A program made the position numbers and the translations under genes. Shown here piece after piece: positions 12,865-23,600 of a stretch of DNA of 64,000 bases. This DNA comes from Papaver somniferum (taxonomy: Eukaryota; Streptophyta; Magnoliopsida; Ranunculales; Papaveraceae): the NCBI RefSeq assembly GCF_003573695.1, contig NW_020650971.1, positions 1,054,984 to 1,118,983 on the forward strand, written 5' to 3'. The notes below the pieces were generated by a model. It made no database searches, was not told the DNA's origin, and saw nothing but the letters and a program-made list of their open reading frames with translations. Position 1 is the first letter of the stretch; the number at the start of each line of letters is the position of its first letter.

Positions 12865-13368
12865 ATTGGTATCAGAGCACGTTCCAAGAAAACTCCACGG
12901 ACTTGTACGGAGTGGACTCATTGGGGAGTATTTTCCTTAATGGAAATTAAAGTTGGACAGTAAGCCAAATTTTGCGCAGAAGGAGTTTGTAACTGCTTAG
13001 CCAGTTACCATTGGAATCGAGTTGAGCTTGTTCAAGTACTGTGAGTTTGCCTGGCCTAAGTGGCACCCCACTTACGAGTGGATATCCGGAAGACCGTCTG
13101 GGACGGTGGGTATACAATAAGACTGATCATCCCCACACGTTGGCAACTGACCAAGGGTGTGCATTGCTAGGCCCGGCTAGCATCCCACTTACGAGTGGCA
13201 ACCTGGATGAACGTCAGGGACGGTGGAAACTTGAAACTGTTCCGCACAGTACTGTGCTAAAATATTGTCATTTCGAGATATCCTCTTGGCACTGGCCAAT
13301 TGCGATTCTTGGTACTGTTGTGGGCACTTTTGGATTCCTGAGCAGGATGTAGAGGCAAGCCAGTAATA
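12865..13368 (+). other. Residual internal region of the nested element, with PBS
   Basis: It begins with the TGGTATCAGAGC primer site (12867-12878). Two related stretches, near 13050-13110 and 13165-13230, share CCCACTTACGAGTGG and a following GACGGTGG about 115 bp apart, an internal imperfect repeat. No protein domain is visible. Confidence 0.7.
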
Positions 13369-13640
13369 AATTCATTGATGAATTCCCTACGTAGAGGAAA
13401 GCCAGTGATGCATGCAATGTGCATTGGCCTTGGCCTTATACCCTTTTGCGGAAAAGGGTAAGTTTGGAACGGTGTGGAAGCTAAGTTAGCTACATCATGC
13501 TCCACGAGCATGCTTGCAAGGTAAGATGGACGTGCATTTTCCTATCTTTGAGGTCCGGATCGTAGCTTCATCATGGCGCACCGGGGGAGTTACGGCCTGC
13601 GGGGCAACGCGCCAAAGGTGTAATTTCCCGGTCCGTCACA
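13369..13640 (+). repeat. Truncated 3' LTR of the nested element
   Basis: It corresponds to the last 270 bp of the 5' LTR (shared runs include GGTGTGGAAGCTAAGTTAGC and CATCATGGCGCACCGGGGGA) and ends at the AGAAC duplication. The first 1.1 kb of the LTR is missing, so the internal deletion removed both coding region and LTR start. Confidence 0.85.
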
Positions 13641-13645
13641 AGAAC

Positions 13646-14070
13646 AAAGAAATTTTTGGGGAAAATAATACCTTTAATTAGGAAGGCAAAATAAGACCTC
13701 ATGAGAAAAATAAGATATATGCTAACTTTTTTTTGCAGGAAAATGAATGTGCTGTGAATAACTTCGTATGAGGACGATATTATGTTCATCAGCCTATCAA
13801 TATGTGGCAACTAACAGAGGCAAGAATGGGAATACAAACATAAGAAGAATGTTATTGGCCCCATTTGATAGTCTCATGCATGTGCGAGAAAGAATGACAT
13901 TTTATAGAATGTTAAAACTATGTGCTAATACAAATATAAATCAAAGGGAACATATATTAAAGGATCAAAGGTTAATACTTAAAAGGTGTTCATCCCAAAA
14001 GACGTTTTATTCCAAGAGACATGAAGATATACAAGAGGCAGAAAAAGGATTTACAGCAAGTGAAGAATGA
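13646..14070. other. Spacer inside the Ty3-like element
   Basis: This is host-element sequence resuming after the nested insertion. An open plus-strand stretch (13768-14067) has no recognisable domain and lies just beyond the end of the antisense gene. I treat it as untranslated. Confidence 0.4.
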
Positions 14071-16554
14071 TTAATTTTTATCTTCATCATTTCGCTCGGT
14101 TTCAGAATCACTTACTTCTTCTTCGTATTCTTCATATTATTCTTCACTATCAGAAATATCAGGAACAACTTCATTGGGGGGAACGCCTGCATATGTATAC
14201 TTAGAGAGAGGAATGTTATTATCAACACAGACTTTCTTAACAACAGCATCACGAGCACGAGTGGCATCCTTTCCATTATTCGAAACAGTGAGAATGTAAT
14301 TCTTTTTTAACTTCTGATACTTGGAGTTGCGAGCAGATAACTTCATTGAAGACTTTTCGGCTTCCTCAAGACGTTTCTTCCATTCAGCAGCTAATTACAT
14401 CTTTAATTATTCAATCTTCTCAAGATAGTTCTTATCTTTCTCTAGGAAGTATAAATAAGATGGTTAGAGTTAAAAAAGATATCATCCTCAGGAAATGACA
14501 AGTATGAAAGAGAAACAAATGACCTTCATGATTGGAAATAATGTCTTTAACCAGTGCAGAATGTTCAGATTGAAGGCTCGCGTTTACGGCTAAACCCTTC
14601 CTAGCATCATTCAGAACTCTAGTAGCGCAACTAAATTCAGCTTCACTTTCTTTGAGAAGTGAGAACGGATTAAATTTTTTTCCTCAACCAGTGCGTTATT
14701 TTCTCTCAATGATAAATCACGTTCAACTTGAACTTTAAGGACATATTTTTGGAATTTTTCTAGTGCCTTCGCACCCTTGAGAGCATTCTCATCTTTTTCA
14801 CTAATAAGCTTGTTCTTCTTTGCTTCCAAAGTCTGAATTATCTCTTTATTCTCATGAAGACGATGTCTGAAGTTATTAAGGGTAGTCAACAGGGGTCTAT
14901 GATCCATTCTAAGAGCAGTATACTTCACTCTTAATTCCTCCAGATTGAGATTCTCAAGTCCTTTGGTAGGATAATTGTTTAAATAGGAATTAAGATGTTC
15001 TAAAAGAATTTCCTCGTCAGGAAAGTTAGATGCCTCATCAGAAAGATTATAGATGTCTGCGAATATAGAAAAGTAAGAAGGGCAAATTATTACATAAAGC
15101 AAGGATAATGAGAAAATCAAAAATCTCGTACCAATAAGTTCATCGTTCCTTTCCCGACCTTGGCGAATCAATCCAGAGTTACCTGCGAAAATACAAGGAA
15201 AGCATTATGTAATAAAGAGAAAGAACAGAAATAATATTAATGAACGTTACCATAGAACCAAATGCATATTGGAAACTTGGGTTAATTACAGAAGCAACTC
15301 CGCGAAAAAATGAATCATCCAAAATGGGAGCATCGCAAACTTTAGAGACCATTCCAAAAGTGCGTTGTAGTCCATCATCATTAATAGCCGACATTGTATC
15401 AGAGAAAAGGGTGGATAAATCTTTCATGGAGGAGGAGATCGATGGATCTTCAGAAGCAAGAATATCATCATCGTCGGATTCTGGACTTGAAGAAGGATAA
15501 AATTCTTTATGCTTCTTAAAAAGATTCGAAGAAGAAGTTTTAGATGAAGATTTAGATGCAGGTTTCTTGGGTTGATTCTTAGCTTTACCCGTAGTCTTAA
15601 CACTCGAAGTTTCAAACTGCGCGAATAACCAAGATAAGGAACAGAGGCAACAATATTATTGAAAGTAGAGAAAGAATGTCCCTTACTTCGATATTCTGCG
15701 AAGATGACACATCGTGTGAAGTCTTGTCCCTCTTAGTAATATTCTTTGGCTTAACAACCTGGAATTAGAGGAGTAGGAAAATAAGAAATAAAGAAAATAA
15801 AGTTATGCGAAATTTAAAATACTTCTGCGAAGATCTCATACCTCTTTCTTATTCTCATCTTCGTACAGAGTCAATTTCCCAGGCTGATAAGCAGAAAATT
15901 TCTCAGGTAGGGGAAGATCGCAACCATCAGCAGCTTTGCCAGACACATAAGGACCTTCCAGGATTACATGACAATTAAGACAACATGTATCATCAGATAT
16001 GCGAGCAGTACTATTGGATTTGTCGTCCCAATCTACATCCCGCATAATCTTTTCATCTTCAGAAATGCCATCTTTTCTTCTTAAGCGAATGGCCCACTTG
16101 GTTGATTCGTTCTTCATGATCGCAACGTAGTAGTTTTTGAAGAAATTATCAAGAGTATAATCAGCAGGGCGATAGCTTTATCACGGAATAATTCATTTCA
16201 CACCTCATAAGAATAAGAAGTTCCTAATCCTGCTGCGCGATGCGAATATTCCAAAGCTATTCTAATAGCATCACCACTCAGCTGAAATATTCCCCGTGCG
16301 AATCGACCATCAGCCATAATTTCGTAGAATAAGGGGATTTCTGGATTATACAATGGGATAAGAAGATTATTCAGAAGTTGTCATAATGATATGATAATCT
16401 TCTGATTAGTCCATTGTTCGGAATTGATTAACTCAAGATTGAGTTTGGATGAATAATCAGATTCAGAAGGATGGGAAAGCGAATAACCTCTGGTGTTAAG
16501 TTCTTTCTTGAGTTTGGTGAATTCTATCTCCATCTTTTTACCAGCAGGAGCCAT
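14071..16554 (-). pseudogene. Intron-containing antisense gene carried by the Ty3-like element (degraded)
   Basis: On the strand opposite gag, an ATG at 16554 (MAPAGKKMEIEF...) opens a series of exons that continue to TAA at 14071. I see four GT-AG introns with consistent flanks: 15759-15841, 15183-15250, 15057-15131 and 14442-14523. Two of the 3' splice sites read TTCGCAG. Product features are a globular N-terminal part (FKNYYVAIMKNES, DDTCCLNCHVILEGPYVSG), a Ser/Lys-rich middle, a long Leu/Glu/Lys-rich coiled coil (about 15056-14524 and on to 14340) and an acidic C-terminus (VSDSE). It has in-frame stops (two in exon 1, two early in the last exon, one near 14137) and a frameshift near 16180. 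Antisense extra ORFs are known in some Tat-lineage elements; equating this with them is inference. Confidence 0.72.
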
Positions 16555-17078
16555 TATAAGAATGAGAATGACGGGTTTATAAGTAAAAAAGAAAAATCTT
16601 GATCAAGATCAAATCAGTTAGGTTATGATCAAATCAGTAAGGTTATAATCAAATCAGCGAAATTGAGATTAAGTTACAAGGAAAAGAGGGGAAAACGTGG
16701 AGAATGATAAAGGAGATGGGGAAGAGGTAATGGACTGTAAAAAAAAAAAGATGATGAAGAAAATTGCAGTAACAGGTGAAAAGAAAGAAGAAGTAAATAG
16801 AAGAAAGAAGAAGATGAAGGAAGATATATAAGAAAACTTATTCTCGTTTTCCGAGATTTATCTCATTTAATGTGAAGAACGAACAAACAGGAAGAAGCAG
16901 TTATAAGGACGTGTCAGATAATGAATGGTCAAGAAGACACGCGTAAATTAGGAAAGCCCAAATTCCGAAAGTGTGTCGGCAAAACAGCTTATGAAAAGAT
17001 GAACACGTGCGATACTATAGGATGGAGATTTCTCATATTGCTCACCCTATAAAGAGAACGAAATGAGAAGAGGCAAAA

Positions 17079-17549
17079 TGTAGGAGTGAAATATTGAACA
17101 TTCATTATGTATGCGAAGTAAAGGTCATCTAATATAAGCAAAGATTATCGTACATAGTAAAATTGAGATGACGTATTTGATGATGTCAGCATAATCACGA
17201 GTAAAGTGTGAAGATCTGTGCGAAGTGTAAAGTGTGCGAATTTGAGCGAATGTACGTGAGCGATTGTAACACACAGTAATTCCGAAAATAGGGGATCTAT
17301 TAGCTTTCATCCACTATGTAAAATCCTATATAAAGGGAAGGGCTATCATGTATTGGGAGAGATCTCTTGGAGTGTGTTAGACAAAAAATTAGGAGAGAGA
17401 AAGTTTATTTGGAGAGCAAGTTAAGCCTTTGTATTATCTTGTATCCAATTTAAGATCTTAATGAGTAAATGAACGATTTTCATCATGATTTCTTAGTATA
17501 TTGTTTGGATTCTTGTATGGATGTGGTTGTAAGATTTCCTGCAACTACA
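17079..17549 (+). repeat. 3' LTR of the 5190-17549 element
   Basis: It begins TGTAGGAG, ends CAACTACA and is followed by the ACAAC duplication. It keeps a TATATAAAG box (about 17327-17335). The sequence just upstream (17051-17078) is purine-rich and is the likely polypurine tract. Confidence 0.95.
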
Positions 17550-17554
17550 ACAAC

Positions 17555-18047
17555 CATACCGCCCTGTCTGTTTAACACAATTGTTACTCAAAAAAATGAC
17601 TATGAATTTTGATGAATGACTTGATAGAAGAAGCAAGAAGAATAACGAAGAAGAAAAAGGAAATCACAACAGTAGACCCTAATAATAATTAAAAAAAAAA
17701 TATGATAACCATTCTTATTAATTTTATCAATAAGTAAAATCTTTCTCTTATAGTGAAAACAATAAGACTGACGATTTCCTTTTTATCAGAATAGCATTAG
17801 ATACTCGTAAGATATTGGAATTCAGCCCGTTGCCAATTAGTTTCTCATAAAAAGCTTTTCTTCAATAATTAAAATTCTTTTATAATAATAATTAGATTTC
17901 ATTAATAGGGGCCATCCATTTCACAGGGGTTACACTTACTACATCAAACATAAATGCATAATTAAAAAAAAAAAATGTCACTCTTTCACTCATACTCTAA
18001 TAGAATAATACTAGTATTAGCTAATATTGGCCCCTATACGCCATAAT
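17555..18047. other. Intergenic, AT-rich
   Basis: No gene, RNA or repeat boundary is recognised here beyond homopolymer runs. Confidence 0.5.
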
Positions 18048-18309
18048 TTAGTCTTCGTCTTCCTCACTATGCTCACCGCACTTGAAACAAAAACATCCAC
18101 AACAATGAGCCTTGCATTTCGTCTCCTTTTTAACGATTTCAGTTTCCACCTGTCTTTTCAACTATCTTGGTTTCCCTGATAGCATTTTCAGCTTCTACCT
18201 TGGACTGTTCAACTATCTCAGTCTCCCTGCTCCAAGTTAGCTTAGCATGTCCTTTGATTATTGGACCAGAGCAGGTGATATTGACGATTTCACGACTAGT
18301 ACTAGTCAT
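18048..18309 (-). pseudogene. Small Cys-rich hypothetical protein, probable one-base frameshift
   Basis: The ATG at 18309 opens MTSTSREIVNITCSGPIIKG and continues with a Glu/Lys-rich segment containing repeated ETKIVEK/ETEIVEQ-like wording. That frame stops soon after 18145. Shifting by one base near 18146 continues the same repeat style (VETEIVKKETKC) and ends CCGCFCFKCGEHSEEDED at a TAA (18048-18050). Continuity of the repeat across the break suggests one extra G in an ancestral ORF of roughly 87 codons, or a sequencing error. The family is unknown to me; the Cys cluster (CC.C.C..C) could bind metal. It stands alone, with a microsatellite upstream. Confidence 0.35.
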
Positions 18310-18431
18310 ATTCAATTGGATGGAAAGAAGAGTAATAAAAGAAACTAAAGTGCACAAGGAAGAGGAAGAAGTAAAGATAAGTGCCAAGCTTGTAACTTGG
18401 GATGTTAACTTAGAAAGAGCTTCTCCGGTTA

Positions 18432-18456
18432 ATATATATATATATATATATATATA
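18432..18456. repeat. (AT)n microsatellite
   Basis: An uninterrupted AT dinucleotide run of about 12 units. It creates spurious Tyr-Ile open reading frames on both strands. Confidence 0.95.
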
Positions 18457-18749
18457 ATAGCTCGAAACACATTTGCAGTGATTCTTCACGAGGTTTGAAA
18501 GGCTCTCGATGTTTGTTGAAGTTTAAAATGTTCACACCAAGTATGGTTCCCTAACTTGGTATCCTGTTCACCAGCTCCATGACAATTAGTTACACCAATT
18601 TTTGTACTTTAAAAAAAAAATGCACAGCACAGGGCTATGGGTTCCGAGCTTTGACCTTTACCACTTTTGGTGAGCTGGGTAGAGACGACATACTTTATCA
18701 TTCGGCTTTGTAATTATATGGCTAGCCATGATGCTAATATGCGTGTGGG

Positions 18750-19129
18750 CTGGGAAGCACGGACACTGACACGGGACACGACACGACACGGACACAGGGA
18801 TCGGCAAAACTTCAAAATCATCAGGACACGGACACGTCTATATATACATTAATAAAATGGTTTTTATATACTAAGATCATAGTGTTATAGTATATCAAAT
18901 ACATTAATCACGCAAATACATGAAAAAACTCTATTTTATACCGTTAGGTTAGTTCACATATTGAAAAATTAACTATTATACTGAGTTCCTTGACACACTA
19001 GGTCACCAAACTACTAAAATGGAGTATAGATTTCTTCACGTGTGTCGTGTCGGTGTCCCACGTGCGTCGTGCGTCGGTCGCGCGTCTGACGCGGACACGG
19101 CGCCAATACCGGTGTGTCCGTGCTTCATA
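18750..19129. mobile_element. MULE-type MITE with 9-bp TSD
   Basis: GCGTGTGGG occurs directly outside both ends (18741-18749 and 19130-19138), the 9-bp duplication typical of Mutator-like elements. The ends are inverted: GAAGCACGGACAC near the left, and GTGTCCGTGCTTC near the right. Subterminal ACACG/GTCGT-rich repeats follow. It is 380 bp with no coding capacity. Confidence 0.85.
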
Positions 19130-19138
19130 GCGTGTGGG

Positions 19139-20646
19139 TGATTTCCTTTTCCATAAGTTAAGTGTGGTAGTACAAAAAAGAATTGGAACTCAGTTTGTTG
19201 ATAGGCTCCCGACTAGTTTTTTTGTCTGATGAGAATCCTTTTCAATAAAATTTTCTTCAATTGTAAAAAAATAAAATAAAATGGGTGCCCAAAATCTAAA
19301 ATGAGTAGATCAGTGCAAGAATACCTCAAACCGTGGGGGCGGCGGAGGCAGAAAATACGATATACAGAGGCTACAAATTTTTTTATAGAAAAGACGACTA
19401 CATGCCAAAATTTGGTGGACTAAGTTTTAAATAAAGGATAAAATTAAGGTTATTTATGTAGTTTGGAAAAAAATTTAGGGGGCGAAAACCAGAATTCGTC
19501 AATCTCTGGCCACTGACGGCGGGATATTTACTTCATGTAATACATAACTTATCAAACAGAACCACTACTAGTGGAAGGAGAGTAGTTCACTTCTTTTTTC
19601 CCCGTTCCATTTTCTATGGTCTTCGTGACAACCTTTGCAGCCCAAAATGCACACGTGACCAAAAATTTATTTCACCTGTAACGAGTTGTTTGTTTTAGTC
19701 CAATCCAATTGGCTTGTCTGAATCTCTGACCCATCTTACTTATTTATCTAAAACAGACTAAGTAAATATGATTCAAAAATTATTAAAAACTTGTTTGAAT
19801 ATAAGGATGAACCTAACTCCGCCGAATCAGATTCAGATTTCGAGGATGCCAAAAATTTAAAGAGTGTAAACCAGGTGTAAGACCACATCAAAATGTTCAT
19901 CTCGTTGGTTAATAATCAGCCTCGTGATTTAAAATTTGCATAGGAAGGCCACAATGACTTAAAATCCATCATGTGATCTAAAGATTCATACGGTACTTCA
20001 ACATCTATAATTAGTTGTTTGTTTTAGTCTAACTCAATTGGCTCGTCTAAATCCAGCTCATGCGGCTCATTGTATCCAAATTGGACTTATCATATATGAT
20101 TCAAAAATTATTAGATAACTATAAACTCATTTGAATTTAAGCGCGTTCGGATGCGTAAGCAGAAGTTATTTTTTGACAACATCTACGGATCAAAAAGTTA
20201 ACTTTTTACGGAGGAAAATAGTTCTACTTATGAACTCTGTTTTTGGAAAATTAGAAACACTTTCATTTCTGGTATCCAAACACGCAGAGCGATGAACCCG
20301 ATGTGGAGTCAGATTCTAGTTCTACTTATGAACTCTGTTTTTGGAAAATTAGAAACACTTTCATTTCTGGTATCCAAACACGCAGAGCGATGAACCCGAT
20401 GTGGAGTCAGATTCAGACTTCCAGGGTGCCCAAAATCTGAAGAGTGTAAACCAGGTGTAAGACTACCTCAAGATATTTACTTCGAGTAGTAGCTCACAGC
20501 TTATCAACACCAAAACGAAACAGAACCGTTACTATTGGAGGGAGGGATAATAGTTCACTTCGTCCCCTTTACATTTTCTAGGGTTTAATCTTCTTCTTCT
20601 TCAATGAAATGGCTGTAAATTCCTAGGGTTTATTACCAATTTACAA
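19139..20646. repeat. Repeat-built upstream region of the RNR1-type gene
   Basis: Several blocks recur in diverged form: GTGTAAACCAGGTGTAAGAC at about 19864 and 20444, TTGTTTGTTTTAGTC near 19688 and 20019, and a block around 19520-19600 resembling 20470-20560. A 98-bp unit is duplicated in tandem (20221-20318 and 20319-20416), almost identical. Close to the gene, two short overlapping upstream ORFs occur (20604-20618, 4 sense codons; 20609-20626, 5 sense codons) ahead of the main ATG at 20647. Confidence 0.75.
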
Positions 20647-23600
20647 ATGAGTATGGCTGTTCGAGCAATAAATACTTGTTCAACATCTCGTTCTTCTTCA
20701 TCTTCAACACTTCGATGTCGTTTATATCATTTCTCTCCACACAACCATTACCACCACCAAAACCCTAATAAGAATTTAGGGTTTCGTTTTCGATTTCCTG
20801 TATTCCGTTCTAGGGAGTTACTAATTAGTCATGGAGTTTATAAGAGTTGTTCTGTTCATACTCTTATGGATAGTGTTCTGGAAGAACTTGAAGAAATTCG
20901 AGCTAGGAAACGAATTCGTGCTGCAACCAAGTAAGTGAAATTCGACCCCCTTTAATTTAATTTGGAAAATTTGATTTTCTGAATTTGACGGCGGTGGTGG
21001 GTGGTGGACGGCGGCGGGCGGAGGTGTTGGGGGATTGTGGGTGGTGGAGGTGGTGAATGGTGGATTGTAGTCGGAGTTGTGGGTGGTGCTGATGGGGTGG
21101 ATGGTGATGGTGGTGGCGGTGGTGGGAGTTTTCAAGTTATAAATTTCTTTTAGTTATAGATTCTATTCTTAGTTCAAACTCTAGTAATTCTAATTGAAAA
21201 CTATGCAGACTGGGTTTTGCTAGTGGGTGGTGGATGTTGGTGGTGGTGGGGAGTTTTCAAGTTATGGATATGTTTTCTGTGTAATTTTGTATCTAATGAG
21301 TAGGTGGAACTATGCAGGGTGGGGATTGCTAGTGGGGAGTTACTTTTAGATAAGATTGGAAAGCAGCGGCCGTTGCAGAAAGGGTTATTACTAGAGTTTC
21401 GGAAAGATTCTGAAAGGTTGTTACTAGCAGTTGCTCAGAAACCAGATGGAAAGAAGAATTGGATGGTGACAGACCAGGTTCGTGTAGAAACAACTAATGA
21501 TGGCTTGCTGAACAGGTTGCAATCTGCTTTGTTTCTTTTTATTGTTTCTGATTGTGCATTACATTTGGAATTGTGTGAATAGAATGGGGTTACGTCTTCT
21601 ATTAAGCCGCAGCAAGTTACATATATCATCCCTGGGGTTGAAAATTTCAACTACGAGGAGATATCAAGATTCATTCAAAAAGCTGACAGTAATTTGGTAG
21701 GTTACATATGCAGTAGATGAAGTTCGTAGTGTAAGAGGTTGTGCATTTGTTGATTGGGTTTTGACATTTTTTGTATGAAGTAGGATCCGACATTGCTTGA
21801 GTATGCTTGGATGGAGCTTCTTGAGAAGCAAAAGTCTGTCACAGCTGAAGAAATGGCAGAGGTAAAAATTTGCATAGGATTGTAAGTTTGTCTTGGTGCG
21901 CCTTTGATGAATTTTACGCTCAAATCACAGATTATTTATGGTAGTGAGGAGCCTCTGGACAGCTATTCAGCACATGTTTTGCTATCGAAAGATGAAATTT
22001 ACTTCAGCGTGGTGGAGGTCAAGGGATATCGTTCTGTTTATGGTCCACGTTCTGGTGAACAGGTACCTCATACAATCATCTTGTTATTATCTGTTTTGGT
22101 AATTCAACTGAAGGTTTCTAAAATGAGTTACCTTATAATTTTGTGTGGAAAGTAGGTCGAAGAACTTCTACGCAGGAAGGAAGTGAAGGAGGCTGCAGAA
22201 AAGGAACTTCAGGAGTTTGCACAGCTACTTAAATCTGCTAAGGCTATGCCCAGCTCTTCTAAACCACACAAAGAGTCATGGACATTAGAAGAGAAAAACC
22301 GCCAGAAGATTGAGGCTCTCGAGGCTTGTGCTATTGATGCGTGCAAAAATGATGATCAGAAGAAGATAGCTGGGACGGTAATTTTATGGCTTACGTGTAT
22401 ATATGGCAATGTATTATTTGGTTATGTAAGTTACTTTAAGGTTGTAGGAGGTACTTTTGTTTAGATTTCCATTTTGTTTCTGATTGCCTTGTTCATATGC
22501 TGTTTTTGTAGATTCTCAAAGCAATGGGGTTGCCTAAGCTGTCATCATCTGCATTAAAGCTTCTCATTTCTATTGGGTATTTCCCTGTTCACATCGATCT
22601 AGATCTCTTGAAACTCAACGTCCGTACAAAGTACTCCGATGATATAATTTCTTCTGCTGAAGACCTTTTATCCAACTCTGCTGATCCTGATGAGGTCCGT
22701 CTTTCTCCATTGTGATTAAATTGTATCCCTTTTTGTTTTGTTCCAAACTCGAAATGAATTTTTTTCCCTTTTATTTGTTGATTGTTTCATTGATACCCAC
22801 CACCTTTTGGTGATTGGCATCTATTTCAGACCGACAGAATAGATCTGACCCACTTGAAGGTTTATGCTATTGATGTTGATGAAGCTGACGAGGTAGAGAT
22901 TGTTGAATTTCATGGAAAATATATGCTGCTCAGACTATCTCAGTTATCTCCTCCCTGTCATATTCGTTTAGTCTTTGACCTGTCTTTTTAACTTCTATTT
23001 TCTCTTGAAAATTGCAGCTTGATGATGCCTTAAGTGCAAGAAGGCTTCAGGATGGTCGCATTCAAGTTTGGATACATGTTGCTGATGCAACTAGATTCAT
23101 TCAGCCAGGGAGCAAGGTTGACAGGTAATTAACTAAGCAAAAGAGTGATGCTATTTAGCTTCCGATAAACTGAAGTCAATATTTCTACGTTTAGTCAATA
23201 ACAGCTGCTTTTGAGGTGTGTAGAGAGGCATTGAGAAGAGCCACGTCCATTTTCTTGCCCACTGCCACTATTCCTATGTTTCCTGAGAAACTTGCAATGG
23301 AAGGTATGAGCTTGAAGCAGGGAGAGCGTTGCAGTGCAGTCACAGTATCTGTAATACTGCGCCATGACGGCAGGTATGTTTAAACTATGATTGCCGTCTT
23401 TTTTATCTTTAAGGAGTTACATATTCCTCAGATATATACTGTTACTATCAGTCTAACACATATCTGTCGGGGTATCATAGTATTGCAGAGTTCAACATAG
23501 AGAATAGTGTTATCAAACCTACCTATATGTTGACGTATGAGAGTGCAACTGAGTTGCTTCACTTAAACCTTGAAGAGGAGTCTGAACTTAAGCTGTTGTC

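Larger units (their letters stand above)
9947..13640 (+). mobile_element. Nested LTR retrotransposon remnant, internally deleted
   Basis: It starts TGTAACACCC and ends GTCACA, and AGAAC is duplicated outside both ends (9942-9946 and 13641-13645). It consists of a 5' LTR, a primer site TGGTATCAGAGC (initiator-Met type) just after it, about 500 bp of internal sequence without coding domains, and a 3' LTR reduced to its last 270 bp or so. LTR wording such as GGGTACGTAGGCAGCC is typical of plant chromovirus-like Ty3 elements (from memory of such LTRs). Gag and pol are completely missing. Confidence 0.9.
5190..17549 (+). mobile_element. Ty3-like LTR retrotransposon, non-autonomous, host of nested insertions
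   Basis: Two LTRs of 467 and 471 bp bound the element, and a 5-bp TSD ACAAC lies outside both (5185-5189 and 17550-17554). The 5' LTR is followed by the primer-site-like TGGCGCTAGAAACAGGG, and the 3' LTR is preceded by a purine-rich tract. Inside are a degraded gag-protease region and a separate antisense gene, but no reverse transcriptase or integrase that I can find, so movement would need another element's enzymes. The LTRs differ by roughly 25 substitutions plus a 4-bp indel (about 5 percent, counted by eye). Of the 12.36 kb, 3.7 kb is a later nested insertion. Gag and protease style suggests the Tat lineage of Ty3/Gypsy; that assignment is inference. Confidence 0.92.

Noticed and set aside
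20821..21135. 104-codon minus-strand ORF rich in Pro/Thr/His
   Set aside because: It overlaps exon 1 and the GGTGG-rich intron 1 of the RNR1-type gene. Composition alone keeps it open.
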